NCBI RefSeq assembly: GCF_026712245.1
Contig: NZ_JAPPUY010000001.1
Span: forward strand, 1,302,001 to 1,366,000
Source of the DNA: Roseateles hydrophilus
Lineage (GTDB): Bacteria > Pseudomonadota > Gammaproteobacteria > Burkholderiales > Burkholderiaceae_C
Direction: 5' to 3'
Length of the DNA stretch: 64,000 nt
The notes beneath the pieces were generated by a model, which did no database searches, was not told where the DNA came from, and saw only the letters and a list, made by a program, of their open reading frames with translations. The position numbers were made by a program, and so were the translations under genes. Numbering within the stretch: the stretch's first letter is position 1; the number at the start of each line of letters is the position of its first letter. Below, in pieces: positions 57,509 through 64,000 of the stretch.

Positions 57509-58402
57509 ATGGCCTCCCTGCCCCGTTCGCCGATCACCAAAGCCATCTTTCCGGTCGCCGGGCTGGGCACTCGCTTCCTGCCGGCCACCAAGGCCCAACC
57601 CAAGGAGATGCTGCCGGTCGTCGACAAGCCGCTGATCCAGTACGCGGTCGAGGAAGCCTACGAGGCCGGCGTGCGCGAGATGATCTTCGTGACCGGCCGC
57701 CACAAGCGCCCCATCGAAGACCATTTCGACATGACCTTCGAGCTCGAGGTGGCGCTGGAGAACGCCGGCAAGCAGGAGCTGCTGGACGTGGTGCGCAGCG
57801 TCAAACCCAACGACATGGAATGCATCTACGTGCGCCAGGCGCAGGCGCTGGGCCTGGGCCACGCCGTGCTGTGTGGCCAGCGGCTGGTGGGCAACGAGCC
57901 CTTCGCCGTGCTGCTGGCCGACGACCTGATGGTGGGCCCGCAGCCCGGCCGCGGCATCCTGAAGCAGATGGTGGAGCAGTTCGCCGACTGGCGCGCCTCC
58001 ATCCTGGCCGTGCAGGAGGTGCCGGCCGAGCACACGCGCCGCTACGGCATCGTGGCGGGCATTCAGGTCAACGACAAGCTCGTGGACGTGAACCGCATCG
58101 TCGAGAAGCCCGCGCCGGAAGACGCGCCGTCGCGCCTGGGCGTCGCTGGCCGCTACATCCTGACGCCTGGCGTTTTCCACGAGATCGCCAACCAGCCGCG
58201 AGGCGTGGGCGGCGAGATCCAGCTGACCGACGGCATCGCCGGCCTGCTGCGCCGCGAAAAGGTGTTCGCCTACCGCTACGAAGGCAAGCGCTACGACTGC
58301 GGCAGCAAGGAAGGCTTCCTGCAGGCCAACGTCGAACTCGCATTGGCCCACGCGCAGCTGGGCCCGGGGTTCAAGGAATTCCTGCAGGGCCTCGCACTCT
58401 GA
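57509..58402 (+). CDS. galU: UTP-glucose-1-phosphate uridylyltransferase
   Basis: 297 residues. The nucleotide-binding loop is FPVAGLGTRFLPATKAQPKEM, followed by VDKPLIQYAVEEA, EDHFDMTFELE and VEKPAPEDAPS. It makes UDP-glucose for envelope polysaccharides and other glycosylation. The glucose-1-phosphate expected from the GH94 phosphorylase could feed it. ATG 57509 gives the standard N-terminus. Confidence 0.95.
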   Translation: MASLPRSPITKAIFPVAGLGTRFLPATKAQPKEMLPVVDKPLIQYAVEEAYEAGVREMIFVTGRHKRPIEDHFDMTFELEVALENAGKQELLDVVRSVKPNDMECIYVRQAQALGLGHAVLCGQRLVGNEPFAVLLADDLMVGPQPGRGILKQMVEQFADWRASILAVQEVPAEHTRRYGIVAGIQVNDKLVDVNRIVEKPAPEDAPSRLGVAGRYILTPGVFHEIANQPRGVGGEIQLTDGIAGLLRREKVFAYRYEGKRYDCGSKEGFLQANVELALAHAQLGPGFKEFLQGLAL

Positions 58403-58412
58403 GGAAGTCAGC

Positions 58413-58438
58413 CCCGCTGCGGGCGCTGCTTCAGCGCC
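58413..58438. repeat. Adjacent short palindromes between galU and tusA-like gene
   Basis: CCCGC-T-GCGGG (58413-58423) is followed by GGCGCTG-CTT-CAGCGCC (58422-58438). The second includes the stop of the convergent tusA-like gene. There is no T run. It may act as a bidirectional end for the two convergent messages. Confidence 0.45.
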
Positions 58439-58658
58439 GCCGCAGCACGTGGATGAACTCGGCGCCAGCCGTCTCCTGCTGCACGAGTTCATTGCCCGTC
58501 TGACGCGCAAAGGCCTGGAAGTCGCGCAAGGAGCCGGGGTCAGTCGCGACGACCTTCAACAGCTCGCCGCTGTGCATTTCCGCCAGCGCCTTCTTGGCCT
58601 TCAGGATGGGCAGCGGGCAATTCAGCCCCCGGGTGTCGATCTCGCGTTGAACGTCCAT
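58431..58658 (-). CDS. TusA/YedF-family sulfur carrier protein
   Basis: 75 residues. The TusA core has the CPxP motif with active Cys14 (DTRGLNCPLPILKAKKAL) and the GELLKVVATDPGS strand. Family members pass persulfide sulfur to tRNA thiolation or other sulfur routes. It is encoded just before the Nudix and cysM genes in the same direction; the link with cysteine synthase is suggestive only. Confidence 0.88.
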   Translation of the reverse strand: MDVQREIDTRGLNCPLPILKAKKALAEMHSGELLKVVATDPGSLRDFQAFARQTGNELVQQETAGAEFIHVLRRR

Positions 58659-58662
58659 CTCG

Positions 58663-59196
58663 TCATTCTCGCTTGAGGTCCATCCACTGCGGCTCGATGC
58701 CGCGCGAGCGCAGCCAGGTGGCCAGCGCCTGGCCCGTGCCCTGCGGCCAGCACAGCACTTTCTCCGGCGCGATCAGCTTGTACTCCGCCAGCTCGGGCGA
58801 CAGCCGGATCTCGCCGCGGGCGGCCGCGTGGTAGGCAATGATGACCTGGTTCATGCGCTGGAAGTCCCAGACGCCCAGCAGCTGCAGGCGGTCGACCTGC
58901 AGCGACGTTTCCTCCGCGATCTCGCGGCGGATGCCGTCTTCCGGCGTCTCACCCGCCTCCATGAAGCCGGTGATGAGGCCGAAGAAGCGCCCCGGCCAGG
59001 CGGCATTGCGCGCCAGCAAGACCTGGCCCTCGCGGTCCGTGCATTCGATGACGGCGGCCAGCACCGGCGTCGGGTTGTTCCAGTGCGTCCAGCCGCAGGC
59101 CGGGCAGCGCAGCCGCGTCTTGTCGCCGCCGTCCTCGGCCAGCGTGATCGCGGCCAGCGGCGTCGCGCAGTCGGCGCAAAAGCGCGGCGCCTGCAT
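58663..59196 (-). CDS. Nudix hydrolase with zinc ribbon, NudC-like
   Basis: 177 residues. The N-terminal zinc ribbon has Cys7, Cys10, Cys31 and Cys34. The Nudix box GFMEAGETPEDGIRREIAEE lies at 77-96. The zinc ribbon plus Nudix order is that of NADH pyrophosphatase NudC, but the N-terminal domain of full NudC is missing and the length is shorter, so the substrate is uncertain. It starts two bases after cysM, on the same transcript. Confidence 0.85.
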   Translation of the reverse strand: MQAPRFCADCATPLAAITLAEDGGDKTRLRCPACGWTHWNNPTPVLAAVIECTDREGQVLLARNAAWPGRFFGLITGFMEAGETPEDGIRREIAEETSLQVDRLQLLGVWDFQRMNQVIIAYHAAARGEIRLSPELAEYKLIAPEKVLCWPQGTGQALATWLRSRGIEPQWMDLKRE

Positions 59197-59198
59197 GC

Positions 59199-60095
59199 TC
59201 ACGCCGGAAACACGCCGGTGGAGAGATAGCGGTCGCCGCGGTCGCAGACGATGAACGCGATGGTCGCGTTCTCGACCTGCTTGGCGATCTGCAGCGCCAC
59301 CCAGCACGCCCCCGCCGCCGAGATGCCGGCAAACAGTCCCTCCTCACGTGCCAGGCGGCGGGCCATGTCCTCGGCGTCGGCCTGGCTCACCAGCACCAAC
59401 TCGTCCACGCCCTTCGGGTCGTAGATCTTGGGCAGGTAGGCCTCGGGCCACTTGCGGATGCCAGGGATGCGCGAGCCCTCGGCGGGCTGCGCGCCGACGA
59501 TGCGCATGGCCGGGTTCTTCTCCTTCAGGAAGCGCGACGTGCCGGTGATGGTGCCAGTCGTGCCCATCGCGCTGACGAAGTGCGTGATGCGCCCGCCCGT
59601 GTCGGCCCACAGCTCGGGGCCGGTGGTTTCGTAATGCACACGCGGGTTGTCGGCGTTAGCGAACTGATCCAGCACGCGCCCCTTGCCTTCGCGGGCCATC
59701 TGCTCGGCCAGGTCGCGGGCGTACTCCATGCCGCCGGTCTTGGGCGTCAGGATGAGTTCGGCGCCAAACGCCTTCATCGTCTGCGCGCGTTCGATGGACA
59801 GGTCCTCCGGCATGATCAGCACCATGCGGTAGCCGCGGATGGCCGCGGCCATGGCCAGCGCGATGCCGGTGTTGCCGGAGGTGGCCTCGATCAGCGTGTC
59901 GCCGGGCTTGATCTCGCCGCGCTCCTCGGCGCGCTTGATCATGCTGATGGCCGGGCGGTCCTTCACGGAGCCGGCCGGGTTGTTGCCCTCCAGCTTGGCC
60001 AGGATCACGTTGCCGCGCGTGTCGGCGCCGGGCAGGCGCTGCAGGCGCACGAGCGGCGTCTTGCCGATGACGTCTTCGAGGGTCGGGTAACTCAT
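59199..60095 (-). CDS. cysM: Cysteine synthase B
   Basis: 298 residues, PLP-dependent fold type II. The PLP Lys45 is in NNPAGSVKDRPAISMI, the substrate loop is ATSGNTGIALAMA, and the glycine loop is AMGTTGTITGTSRFLKE. The N-terminus TLEDVIGKTPLVRLQRL and length favour CysM over CysK. It makes cysteine from O-acetylserine and sulfide or thiosulfate. The ATG at 60095 is supported by family alignment; the longer frame runs through the tRNA gene. Confidence 0.93.
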   Translation of the reverse strand: MSYPTLEDVIGKTPLVRLQRLPGADTRGNVILAKLEGNNPAGSVKDRPAISMIKRAEERGEIKPGDTLIEATSGNTGIALAMAAAIRGYRMVLIMPEDLSIERAQTMKAFGAELILTPKTGGMEYARDLAEQMAREGKGRVLDQFANADNPRVHYETTGPELWADTGGRITHFVSAMGTTGTITGTSRFLKEKNPAMRIVGAQPAEGSRIPGIRKWPEAYLPKIYDPKGVDELVLVSQADAEDMARRLAREEGLFAGISAAGACWVALQIAKQVENATIAFIVCDRGDRYLSTGVFPA

Positions 60096-60186
60096 GGCGG
60101 CGATTGTGGCAGCGAGCCCGAGACCCAGCCTCAACGAGTGCATAATGCGCCCCTCGCTGCAATGGCGAGATCGCAGTTTCCGACGG

Positions 60187-60271
60187 GCCCGGGTGGCGAA
60201 ATCGGTAGACGCAGGGGACTCAAAATCCCCCGCCGCAAGGTGTGCCGGTTCGAGTCCGGCCCCGGGCACCA
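60187..60271 (+). tRNA. tRNA-Leu (anticodon CAA)
   Basis: 85-base cloverleaf. The acceptor stem GCCCGGG pairs with CCCGGGC, followed by discriminator A and encoded CCA. The D-arm reads TGGCGAAATCGGTAGACGC, the anticodon stem GGGGA/TCCCC holds loop CTCAAAA with anticodon CAA, and there is a long variable arm as in leucine tRNAs. The T-arm is CCGGTTCGAGTCCGG. It decodes UUG. Confidence 0.96.
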
Positions 60272-60369
60272 GACGAAACGGCGCGCCAGCACCCCTGGCA
60301 TACACTCAAGCGGTAAGCATCGGCCCTCCCGATTGCGACGCGCCCTCCCCGGCGCCCTGCCGCGACTCC

Positions 60370-60948
60370 ATGCCTCCGCTGCCTCCGGTCACCAAAGCCT
60401 TCATCCTGGCTTGCGTCGGTGTCTTCTGCTTCTTCGTCCTGTTCCCATCGCTGGCCTTCTGGTTCGAGCTGTGGCCGCTGCAATCCGGCGCCTTCCTGCC
60501 CTGGCAGCCGCTGAGCTATGCCTTCCTGCACGGCGACTTCATGCACCTGCTGTTCAACATGCTGGGCCTGTGGATGTTTGGCGGCGAGTTGGAACGCGTC
60601 TGGGGCGCTCGCCGCTACACGCAGATCCTGCTGGCCAGCACGCTGAGCGCCGCTGCCATTCAACTGGCGTTCACCTGGGCCATCGGCACCAACGCCCCCA
60701 CGGTCGGCGCCTCGGGTGCGATCTTCGGGCTGCTGCTGTCTTTCGGCATGCTGTTCCCCAACCGCATCATCGTGCCGCTGATCCCGCCCATCCCGATGAA
60801 GGCCAAGTACTTCGTCGCGATCTTCGGCGGGCTGGAACTGGTGTTGGGCTTCAGCCGCGCCAGCGGCATCGCCCACTTCGCCCACCTGGGCGGCATGCTG
60901 GGCGCGTGGCTGCTGATCCGCCACTGGCGCTCGTCGCGCCGTCGTTAA
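60370..60948 (+). CDS. Rhomboid-family intramembrane serine protease
   Basis: 192 residues with six membrane segments. The catalytic dyad is Ser115 in VGASGAIFG and His172 in HFAHLGGMLGAW, and Asn63 of HLLFNMLGLW supports the oxyanion hole. An Arg-rich tail ends the protein. It would cleave membrane-protein segments; targets are unknown. Its end overlaps the convergent SDR-like gene by four bases. Confidence 0.92.
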   Translation: MPPLPPVTKAFILACVGVFCFFVLFPSLAFWFELWPLQSGAFLPWQPLSYAFLHGDFMHLLFNMLGLWMFGGELERVWGARRYTQILLASTLSAAAIQLAFTWAIGTNAPTVGASGAIFGLLLSFGMLFPNRIIVPLIPPIPMKAKYFVAIFGGLELVLGFSRASGIAHFAHLGGMLGAWLLIRHWRSSRRR

Positions 60949-61805
60949 AGCCCGTCGGCCGGCGTCGGGTGGCGCAGCGCCAGCCGCAGTTCGCGCTTGA
61001 GCCGGCCGTTGGCAATGCGGCGTGACTCGCTCCAGAAGCTCAGCGCCATTGGCCCCATGCGCTCGGCGGCCTCGGCGCGCGTGATGCGCGCGGGACGCGG
61101 CAGGCCAGACAGGTCAGCAGCCAGATCGAAGTAGTCGCCCATCAGCAACTGGCTGTCGTCGCACACGTTGACGGCCCGCTGCGGCAGGCCGCGCAGCAGC
61201 GCCAGCACGCAGGCGCGAGCCAGGTCGTCGGCGTGGATGTGGTTGGTGAACACATCGTCCTCGCGCCGCAGCACCGGTGTGCCACGCGCCAGCCGCTCGC
61301 GCGGATGGCCGCCCTCGCGGTCGGGCGCGTAGATGCCGGGGATGCGTAGCAGGCTTACGCGCGTGCCGTGGCGGCGGCCGAAGGCGCGCAGCTGCGCCTC
61401 GGCATCGACGCGGCGGGCGGCGCGGTCCGTCATCGGGTTCAGCGCCCGCGTCTCGTCAATGCGCGCGCCGCCGCAGTCGCCGTAAACGCCCGTGGTGCTG
61501 CCGTACACCAGCACCCGCGGCGGGCGGCGCGCCAGCGCGGCGAGCAGATGCCGCGTGCGTTCGTCGGTGTGGCCGTCGCGCGCAGGGGGCGCCAGGTGCA
61601 GCACGCAGTCGGCCAGGCCGGCCAGGCGGCCCAGCGTGGCGGGCTCGTCGAGGTTGCCGAGCAGCGGCACGACGCCCGCAGCCCGCAGGCCCTCCGCACG
61701 GGCCGGCGTGGACGTCAGCGCCGTCACGCGCCAGCGGCCGGCCAGCTGTTTGACGACGCGCAAGCCCACGTCGCCGCAGCCAATGATGAGGAGTCGGGGG
61801 GTCAT
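60945..61805 (-). CDS. NAD-dependent epimerase/dehydratase-like protein
   Basis: 286 residues, extended SDR fold of the YeeZ-like group. The nucleotide loop IIGCGDVGLRVV is followed by VLHLAPPARDG, VYGSTTGVYGDCGG and NHIHADDLARAC. The Tyr of YGSTTGVYG lies where the family has its catalytic-type residue, but the usual Lys is not evident, so the reaction is unclear. It is divergent from the reductase gene by 151 bases. Confidence 0.82.
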   Translation of the reverse strand: MTPRLLIIGCGDVGLRVVKQLAGRWRVTALTSTPARAEGLRAAGVVPLLGNLDEPATLGRLAGLADCVLHLAPPARDGHTDERTRHLLAALARRPPRVLVYGSTTGVYGDCGGARIDETRALNPMTDRAARRVDAEAQLRAFGRRHGTRVSLLRIPGIYAPDREGGHPRERLARGTPVLRREDDVFTNHIHADDLARACVLALLRGLPQRAVNVCDDSQLLMGDYFDLAADLSGLPRPARITRAEAAERMGPMALSFWSESRRIANGRLKRELRLALRHPTPADGL

Positions 61806-61956
61806 GTCAGCGGTGCCCGGCCGCCCGAAACCGCTGACGCGCCCCCTCGGGGAGGCAGCGAACGGCGTGAGCGTGGGGCCATGTCCTGGTCGGGCAAAAT
61901 GGCAGGCAGTCTACGGCCCCGGACTTCAGCGCGGGGCCGCTTGCTTTCCTGAGCCC

Positions 61957-62985
61957 ATGTCCTACCAGATCACCATCCAGCCCGCCGGCCGCGTCTACAC
62001 CACCGACGGCGACGACACCCTGCTCGCCGCCGCCATCCGCAACGGCGTGGGCCTGCCCTACGGCTGCAAGGACGGCGCCTGCGGCTCCTGCAAGAGCAAG
62101 CTGCTGGAAGGCAGCGTCGTGCACGGCAACCACCAGGCCAAGGCGCTGTCGGCCGAGGAAGAGGCCGCCGGCTTCGTGCTGACCTGCTGCGCCCGCCCGC
62201 AGACCGACTGCACGCTCGAAGCCCGCACCGTGCCCGGCGCTGGCGAGTTCCCGGTGCTGAAGCTGCCCACGCGCGTGGCGGCGATGACGCGCCCCGCGCC
62301 CGATGTCGCCGTGCTGACCATGCAGCTGGCCGCCAACCAGAACTTCCAGTTCCGCGCCGGCCAGTACGTCGAGTTCATCCTGCGCGACGGCGCTCGCCGC
62401 AGCTACTCGATGGCCAACGCGCCGCACTCGCTGCCGGGCCAGATCGAGCTGCACATCCGCCACATGCCCGGCGGCAAGTTCACCGATCACGTGTTCGGTG
62501 CGCTCAAGGAGAAGGACATCCTGCGCATGGAAGGCCCGTTCGGCAGCTTCTTCCTGCGCGAGGACAGCGCCAAGCCCATCGTGCTGCTGGCCAGCGGCAC
62601 GGGCTTCGCGCCCATCAAGGCCATCATCGAGCGCGCCCGCCACATCGGCTCCACCCGCCCCATGGTGCTGTACTGGGGCGCCCGCAAGCAGGCCGACCTG
62701 TACCTGAGCGACTGGGTGGCCCAGCAGGCCGCCGAGTGGCCCACGCTGAGCTATGTGCCGGTGCTGTCCGAGCCCGACGCAGGCTGGGCGGGCCGCACCG
62801 GCTTCGTCCACCAGGCCGTCATGCAGGACCTGCCGGACCTGTCCGGCCACCAGGTCTACGCCTGCGGTGCGCCCATCATGGTGGAGTCCGCACACAAGGA
62901 TCTCGTCGCGCAATGCCAGCTGCCGGACGGCGAGTTCTACGCCGACGCCTTCACCTCTGAAGCAGACAAACATGTCGGCGCGTAG
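61957..62985 (+). CDS. Ferredoxin-NAD(P)H reductase, CDP-6-deoxy-delta-3,4-glucoseen reductase-like
   Basis: 342 residues in three parts. A plant-type 2Fe-2S domain has Cys37, 42, 45 and about 77 (YGCKDGACGSCKSKLLEG). An FAD domain carries RSYSMANAPH, and an NAD domain LLASGTGFAPIKAIIE. This order is shared by the E3 reductase of dideoxysugar synthesis and by oxygenase reductases. No dehydratase E1 partner or CDP-sugar gene is in the window, so a general electron-donor role is as likely. The stop codon lies in the loop of a strong hairpin. Confidence 0.86.
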   Translation: MSYQITIQPAGRVYTTDGDDTLLAAAIRNGVGLPYGCKDGACGSCKSKLLEGSVVHGNHQAKALSAEEEAAGFVLTCCARPQTDCTLEARTVPGAGEFPVLKLPTRVAAMTRPAPDVAVLTMQLAANQNFQFRAGQYVEFILRDGARRSYSMANAPHSLPGQIELHIRHMPGGKFTDHVFGALKEKDILRMEGPFGSFFLREDSAKPIVLLASGTGFAPIKAIIERARHIGSTRPMVLYWGARKQADLYLSDWVAQQAAEWPTLSYVPVLSEPDAGWAGRTGFVHQAVMQDLPDLSGHQVYACGAPIMVESAHKDLVAQCQLPDGEFYADAFTSEADKHVGA

Positions 62986-62999
62986 CGCCGCCCTGTTTG
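62967..62999 (+). terminator. Hairpin spanning the reductase stop codon
   Basis: CAAACATGTCGGCGC (62967-62981) pairs with GCGCCGCCCTGTTTG (62985-62999) at 13 of 15 positions around loop GTA, which holds the first two bases of the TAG stop. There is no long T run, so termination is uncertain; the core GCGCGTAGCGC also occurs after guaC. It may mark the message end or protect it. Confidence 0.45.
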
Positions 63000-63010
63000 C
63001 AGTGAAGGGT

Positions 63011-63034
63011 CATATTCGCCTTGGGGCGAATGTG
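63011..63034. repeat. Inverted repeat before the dioxygenase gene
   Basis: CATATTCGCC and GGCGAATGTG form 10-base arms with one mismatch around TTGG, 30 bases before the dioxygenase start. It could be an operator for that gene or a weak terminator of the previous one. Confidence 0.45.
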
Positions 63035-63063
63035 AGTCGAAACTACAAGCACCTGATTTAGAA

Positions 63064-63792
63064 ATGTTCGAACCGCCGTGGACCGACCCCGCCGACCTCG
63101 TCGGCGCGCTGAAACGTGAGGGCGAGGTCGTGCTCGCGCCGCAGGCGCTGGGCGCCCTGGGCGTGTCCGCGGCGGACCTCGACACCCTCAAGCCCTGTTG
63201 GGACGACCTGCCGCCCGATGGCTACCTGAAGGACGGCGGCCGCTACCGCTTCCGCCGCCACGGCTGCTTCGTCGCCGACGGCGACACGCTGACACTGCAG
63301 CCCCACCGCGCCCACTGGCAGCCGCTGGACTACAACGCGCTGCACGGCGGCATCCAGCGCTGGTATGTGCCGCTGGCGCAGGAGATGGTGGCCTCGCCCG
63401 CGTGGAACGCGCTGCTGCTGGGCTTGGCCCGCGTGGCCTCGGCGATGAAGGGCGAGCAGCCCTGGTTCATCGAGGCCCACCCCTTCCGCATCGACACCAG
63501 CGACGGCATCGGCCGCCCCACGCCCGAGGGCGCGCACCGCGACGGCGTGGACCTCGTGGCCGTGCTGCTGGTGAGCCGTCATGAGATCAAGGGCGGCGAG
63601 TCCCGCGTGTTCGAGGCCCACGGCCCGGCCGGCCAGCGCTTCACGATGACGCAGCCCTGGACGCTGCTGCTGCTGGACGACGAGCGCGTCATCCACGAGA
63701 CCACGCCCATCCAGCCGCTGACACCCGGCGAGCGGGGCTGGCGCGACACCCTGGTGCTGACGCTGCGCCGCGGCGGTTTCCAGGGGCCCTGA
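63064..63792 (+). CDS. 2OG-Fe(II) dioxygenase family protein (IDO/BsmA-like)
   Basis: 242 residues. The cupin-like core has the iron ligands His158 and Asp160 (EGAHRDGVDL) and distal His211 (ERVIHETTP), with Arg227 (GERGWRDTL) placed to bind 2-oxoglutarate. Relatives include the L-isoleucine 4-hydroxylase and the BsmA group. The likely reaction is hydroxylation of an amino acid or small acid, with an unknown substrate. It lies 78 bases after the reductase gene on the same strand, though this enzyme class normally needs no reductase. Confidence 0.82.
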   Translation: MFEPPWTDPADLVGALKREGEVVLAPQALGALGVSAADLDTLKPCWDDLPPDGYLKDGGRYRFRRHGCFVADGDTLTLQPHRAHWQPLDYNALHGGIQRWYVPLAQEMVASPAWNALLLGLARVASAMKGEQPWFIEAHPFRIDTSDGIGRPTPEGAHRDGVDLVAVLLVSRHEIKGGESRVFEAHGPAGQRFTMTQPWTLLLLDDERVIHETTPIQPLTPGERGWRDTLVLTLRRGGFQGP

Positions 63793-63904
63793 GCGGGCCG
63801 CGCGGGCGCCTCAACGCTCGCCTTCTTGACCGGAACGCACAGCCGCTCGCGCCTAGCATCCCCGGCACCGGCAGGCACGAGGCCGCCGGCACCGGGAGCC
63901 CGCC

Positions 63905-64000
63905 GTGGAACTTCGACGACTCGCCCGCCCGCTGCAGGCCGGGCTGCTGCTGGCCTGCGCGCTGGCCATGCCGGCGGCTGGCGCGCAGCCCGCGCCCACC
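63905..64000 (+). CDS. Secreted protein, partial (cut by right edge)
   Basis: 32 residues are visible from a GTG with GGGAG seven bases upstream. The N-terminus is basic (ELRRLARPL), then a hydrophobic stretch and an AXA-type site (AMPAAGAQP) follow, which is a plausible signal peptide. The mature part is out of view, so no function can be given. Confidence 0.5.
   Translation, partial: MELRRLARPLQAGLLLACALAMPAAGAQPAPT

Noticed and set aside
58663-60095. cysM, Nudix and tusA-like genes as a dedicated sulfur-transfer system
   Set aside because: They are co-directional and close, but the Nudix gene has no sulfur role that I know and no other sulfur gene is nearby; adjacency alone is not enough.

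Overview
The window reads as a chromosomal segment of a high-GC betaproteobacterium of the order Burkholderiales. The best guess is the Roseateles/Mitsuaria/Rubrivivax/Leptothrix neighbourhood, judged from gene order and protein character; no 16S gene is present to settle it. Coding density is very high, no stretch of 300 bases lacks a gene, and I see no rRNA operon, CRISPR array, insertion sequence or prophage. The long ORFs antisense to purL, acnB, valS and the GH94 gene are GC-driven shadows.

Left part (1-12.8 kb): a RegB/RegA-type redox two-component system, a SURF1-like assembly factor and a cyoABCD bo3-type quinol oxidase lie head to tail on the minus strand. A divergent MFS transporter follows across an FNR-type palindrome. 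Next is a single-chain purL.

Sugar block (13-25.2 kb): a RhaSTPQ-type ABC transporter (minus) is divergent from a plus-strand operon gntK - GPH symporter - GH94 phosphorylase. I interpret this operon as cellobionate (aldobionic acid) uptake and phosphorolysis to glucose-1-phosphate and gluconate, with the gluconate then phosphorylated. A GntR-like LacI regulator converges on it and follows ribokinase and an MTA/SAH-type deaminase. A LacI-type operator sits just upstream of gntK.

TCA block (25.2-37.3 kb): sdhCDAB-sdhE-gltA (minus), a GntR/UTRA regulator, then mdh, a CitE-like lyase, a small secreted protein and acnB (plus). A VapBC toxin-antitoxin pair is lodged just before acnB.

Middle (37.4-50.9 kb): a mini flagellar-rod protein, a PAS protein with a degenerate GGDEF domain, two secreted amidohydrolase-family proteins (only one of three folds keeps its HxH metal motif), exonuclease I, an outer-membrane protein, a chemoreceptor, a FabH-like synthase, a DUF3422 protein and GMP reductase. 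GMP reductase is flanked by unusual hairpins and a duplicated 3' end.

Right part (50.9-64 kb): an operon of a Spy-like protein, a ferredoxin lacking one cluster cysteine and an OmpR/histidine-kinase pair. It is followed by valS, a 2-hydroxyacid-dehydrogenase-like protein lacking catalytic residues, galU, a TusA-like protein, Nudix, cysM, tRNA-Leu(CAA), rhomboid, an SDR-like protein, a ferredoxin-NAD reductase, a 2OG-Fe dioxygenase, and the start of a secreted protein cut by the right edge. Start sites were chosen by family alignment, overlaps and ribosome binding sites, and often differ from the longest reading frame.
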